DNA of 10,400 bases from positions 1 through 10,400 of the forward strand of contig CAKOGP040002057.1 in assembly GCA_933822405.4 (NCBI GenBank). The letters are read 5' to 3'. The notes beneath the pieces are model-generated. The model saw only the letters and a list, made by a program, of their open reading frames with translations, had not been told where the DNA came from and did not search any database. Positions 8,401 through 10,400 of the stretch are shown here, piece after piece (the first letter of the stretch is position 1; every line of letters starts with the position of its first letter). A program made the position numbers and the translations under genes. This DNA is from Cylindrotheca closterium (Eukaryota > Bacillariophyta > Bacillariophyceae > Bacillariales > Bacillariaceae).

Positions 8401-8673
8401 TGTTGGATACGGAGTATGGACAGACGATCTAGTAAGTCTCAAGACGACTAACTCGATCCTGACACATCATGAATCAATCAATCATGATCATCGCAATCAT
8501 CTGCATGAACGAATACCAGGGATTCTGAGGTCTGAGATTTGATCGAATCGACTGAATGTCTGAGTGATCGAGTGAGTCGGATTCGGTGAGAAAACTTAAC
8601 ACGAATCCAACTTGATCAGATCAGAGGAAGTTGTCAGCGTAGAAGCTACGGCTATCACGCTACATCTCCAACA
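8401..8673 (+). repeat. 5' LTR of element 2
   Basis: The borders are set by TGTTGGA (8401-8407) and TCCAACA (8667-8673), a perfect 7-bp terminal inverted repeat of the classic copia form, giving a 273-bp LTR. It contains several GATC and TGAGTC-like motifs and twin TCATGA palindromes, but no clear TATA box. An alternative right border is the TTTTGTTACA ending at 8850 (about 450 bp), with a poorer inverted match. No primer-binding site beginning TGG follows at either border. Confidence 0.55.
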
Positions 8674-8898
8674 TTCTATAACTAACAATCCAGCGGGATT
8701 GGTTGGAGTTGGTTCAGATCAGATCAGACGAATGTAGCACGACTAAAAGAAGTTTGAGTCTTCAAACATTTTCAAACGAATCTATATTCAACCCCAAATT
8801 GACAACGCCCCAAAACCTAGTTTGAGCCTTATCAACGTGGTTTTGTTACACGCTCCCTCTGCGATAAGGAACTAGCAGGTACGTTTATACTCTGCTGA
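8674..8898 (+). promoter_or_regulatory. Untranslated leader of element 2 between LTR and gag
   Basis: About 225 bases lie between the proposed LTR end and the first gag ATG (8899). They should hold the primer-binding site and packaging signal. I cannot match a tRNA 3' end by eye; copia elements can also use an internal half-tRNA site. CAGATCAG repeats occur here (near 8710), echoing one in the LTR (near 8620). Confidence 0.35.
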
Positions 8899-9646
8899 AT
8901 GGACAGGGGCTCACTCAGGAATCTACCTCGAAGAGACTACACAAGTATGGTCGAAACCGGACGCAGTACAGACGTTCAACGCATGGCGGAAGGACTTATG
9001 GACAAGACATGAATCTTCCACTGATGAGAACTCTGGAGAAGAAGAACTGGAAGCCGAAGCTGAAGAGGAGAACTATGCTGAGATCCCAGTAGCCAATGAT
9101 CGCACAGCTGGAGGAGGCCACCAAGATGGTCCTGCTCCAGAGGAGGAGGAAATGGTGAACCTGGAAGTTTGACTCCTTGAAAAACAACAAGAGGAACGCT
9201 CCAGTACGCTGGAAACAAGCAACACTATTACCTTTTTCGCAACGCAACAAGGAGGATGGACAAGGAGACCCTTTTCAATTGTACCTCCAATACCTTTTAC
9301 CAATTCATGAAGTACTTCCCACATGTTCCAAAAGCTACTGGAACAATGGATACAGGAAGTCCAAAGATGACCGGATGCTCTACAAATGCATCATGAAGTC
9401 ACTTTCTACTCTTCGAAAAGCAAAGGTCAACATTCACAGTTTGACTAAAAGCTTATGTCTGGACAATACAACTGCTACTACCCATCTATGAAGCTGGTGG
9501 AGAAGAAGAACAAGTTCGATCCAAAGAAGAGATCTTCTGGAGGAGGAGCCTCAAAGATTGAGTTGAAGACAGCTGTCGACGAAGACTACTTGGCTGGTTT
9601 GACTGGAGGCTACGAATCGGATGGCTACAGCACTAGTGATAAATGA
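8899..9646 (+). pseudogene. Gag-like N-terminal region of element 2, broken by frame changes
   Basis: Gag forms the particle that packages element RNA. The first ATG (8899) starts 37 codons (MDRGSLRNLPRRDYTSM...) ending at TGA 9010-9012. The likely continuation, a Glu-rich stretch (SGEEELEAEAEEENYAE), is one base over in frame and runs to TGA 9170-9172. A third frame then carries a Lys/Arg-rich part (KFDSLKNNKRNAPVRWK...) to about 9490. From 9449 the frame returns to that of the Glu-rich part, with KKNKFDPKKRSSGGGASK, and ends at TGA 9644-9646. No zinc knuckle (CCHC) is visible. The assignment rests on position before the protease and on composition. Whether the switches are decay, sequencing error or recoding cannot be settled here. 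Confidence 0.55.
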
Positions 9647-10400
9647 CATGTCAAGGGTCCAAGAGAGGATGATGAGAAGAAACAGGAGAAGAAGACACCA
9701 TACAACAACTCCCTCCTACAATGTATCTGGGAGTGCATAACGCCACACCTAATACGGATAGGGAAAATTGTTTGGATCTTCACTGTTGTCTATGTCTGGC
9801 TAATTTTGGATCCACTACTTGAGAATTATGACCCTGGAAAAAGATATGTTCCGAAATCTCACAGATGGAATCGATGGAATGACGCAACAAAACGGTTGAC
9901 TGACACACTTCGAAACTACATCAGTCCGATTTTGGAGTTCTTTGACACTATGGATGACAACTGGACCGCCTACTACACTAGAGCGGCGTACAAGAAGGCA
10001 AAACACATGCATTACCTTGCTGAAGCAATGAATGAGGATTATGAGCCTTTAACTAAGGAGACCTGGATCAAAAGGGAATTGAACAGGACGCATCCGAGCA
10101 AAAGAAAGCTCAACCATCCCCACTATCGAGTTCGAAATAAGCTGTTGTATGCTAAGACGACCCTGATCTACGTTCACGAGACTACAAATTCAGAGGGAGA
10201 AGCAACTCATCGCAATAATTGCAAGTTTGATACTGATTCTGGAAAGGTTGGGATCGACAATCGTGCAATTGCCTGCATCTCCCATGTTGCTACTGATTTT
10301 GAGGGACCGTTGGTACCTGTGAAGCGTTCGATCAAGGGTTTTGGTGGAGAACGAGTTTGGAATGTATTCAAGGGGACAATTGTTTGGAAGTGGCACGACA
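9647..10400 (+). CDS. Gag C-terminus and aspartic-protease-like domain of element 2, partial
   Basis: This frame is open for 251 codons from just after TGA 9644-9646 to the right edge, in the same frame as the preceding 9449-9646 segment, so one stop separates them. Counting from 9647: a charged start, a hydrophobic run at residues 41-54 (IVWIFTVVYVWLIL, membrane-segment-like), a helical stretch rich in Arg, Tyr and Trp (about 60-170), then the protease-like part from about 205. FDTDSGKVGIDNRAIACIS aligns with the copia protease core DSGATSHMS, with DNRA replacing DSGA. It continues with DFEGPL, IKGFGGERVWNVF and TIVWKW, blocks I recall from diatom copia polyproteins. Protease, integrase and RT would follow outside the window. 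There is no CCHC knuckle before the protease. Confidence 0.75.

Larger units (their letters stand above)
8401..10400 (+). mobile_element. 5' part of a second Ty1/copia retrotransposon (element 2), continuing past the right edge
   Basis: The order is LTR, leader, Gag-like frames, then a retroviral-type protease domain, as expected for the left end of a plus-strand copia element. It runs off the window before integrase and reverse transcriptase. Its LTR sequence differs from that of element 1, so the two are different families or long diverged. Gag is interrupted by frame changes and a stop; the protease part is open. Confidence 0.75.

Noticed and set aside
8597..8735. Repeated GATCAGATCAG motifs as a possible replication or regulatory array
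   Set aside because: Only two short clusters with irregular spacing; no support beyond base pattern.

Overview
The window looks like a transposon-rich, non-genic stretch of a eukaryotic nuclear genome, most likely a diatom (inference). The reasons are two Ty1/copia LTR-retrotransposon fragments whose protein motifs match what I recall of diatom copia elements (RT box FHVDD, protease-region IKGFGG and TIVWKW blocks), a decayed kinesin-light-chain-type TPR gene, and no bacterial signals such as operons, Shine-Dalgarno sites or dense packing.

Layout. 1-117 (minus) may be the 5' end of a gene leaving the window on the left. 118-1380 holds no gene I can support, only small inverted repeats. 1380-2126 is C-rich and contains two tandem copies of a ~184-bp unit. 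2127-4916 (plus) is one reading frame broken by two stops. Its first part (2127-2640) is unrecognised and C-rich. The rest is a copia Pol fragment: acidic and basic linkers, reverse transcriptase, then RNase H cut by a TGA at 4719-4721. A tentative 3' LTR follows at about 5014-5716, with no partner LTR in view. 5717-6070 holds nothing clear.

6077-8210 (minus) is a TPR locus in ruins. A main gene body (6468-7793) carries three +1 frameshifts and one stop. A decayed copy of its 3' end lies at 6077-6370, and a decayed copy of its 5' leader and start region at 8126-8203. 8401 to the right edge is the 5' part of a second copia element: an LTR with TGTTGGA...TCCAACA termini (8401-8673), an untranslated leader, a broken gag, and an open frame (9647 to the edge) reaching a protease-like domain.

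Functionally, no gene here is convincingly intact apart from possible edge fragments. The most useful leads are the Gag-Pro of the second element (a membrane-segment-like stretch, no zinc knuckle, DNRA in place of the protease DSGA), the duplicated TPR remnants, the homopolymer-linked +1 frameshifts that could be assembly errors, and the sharp change in composition just before the Pol domain of the first element. I did not find a convincing new biological system.
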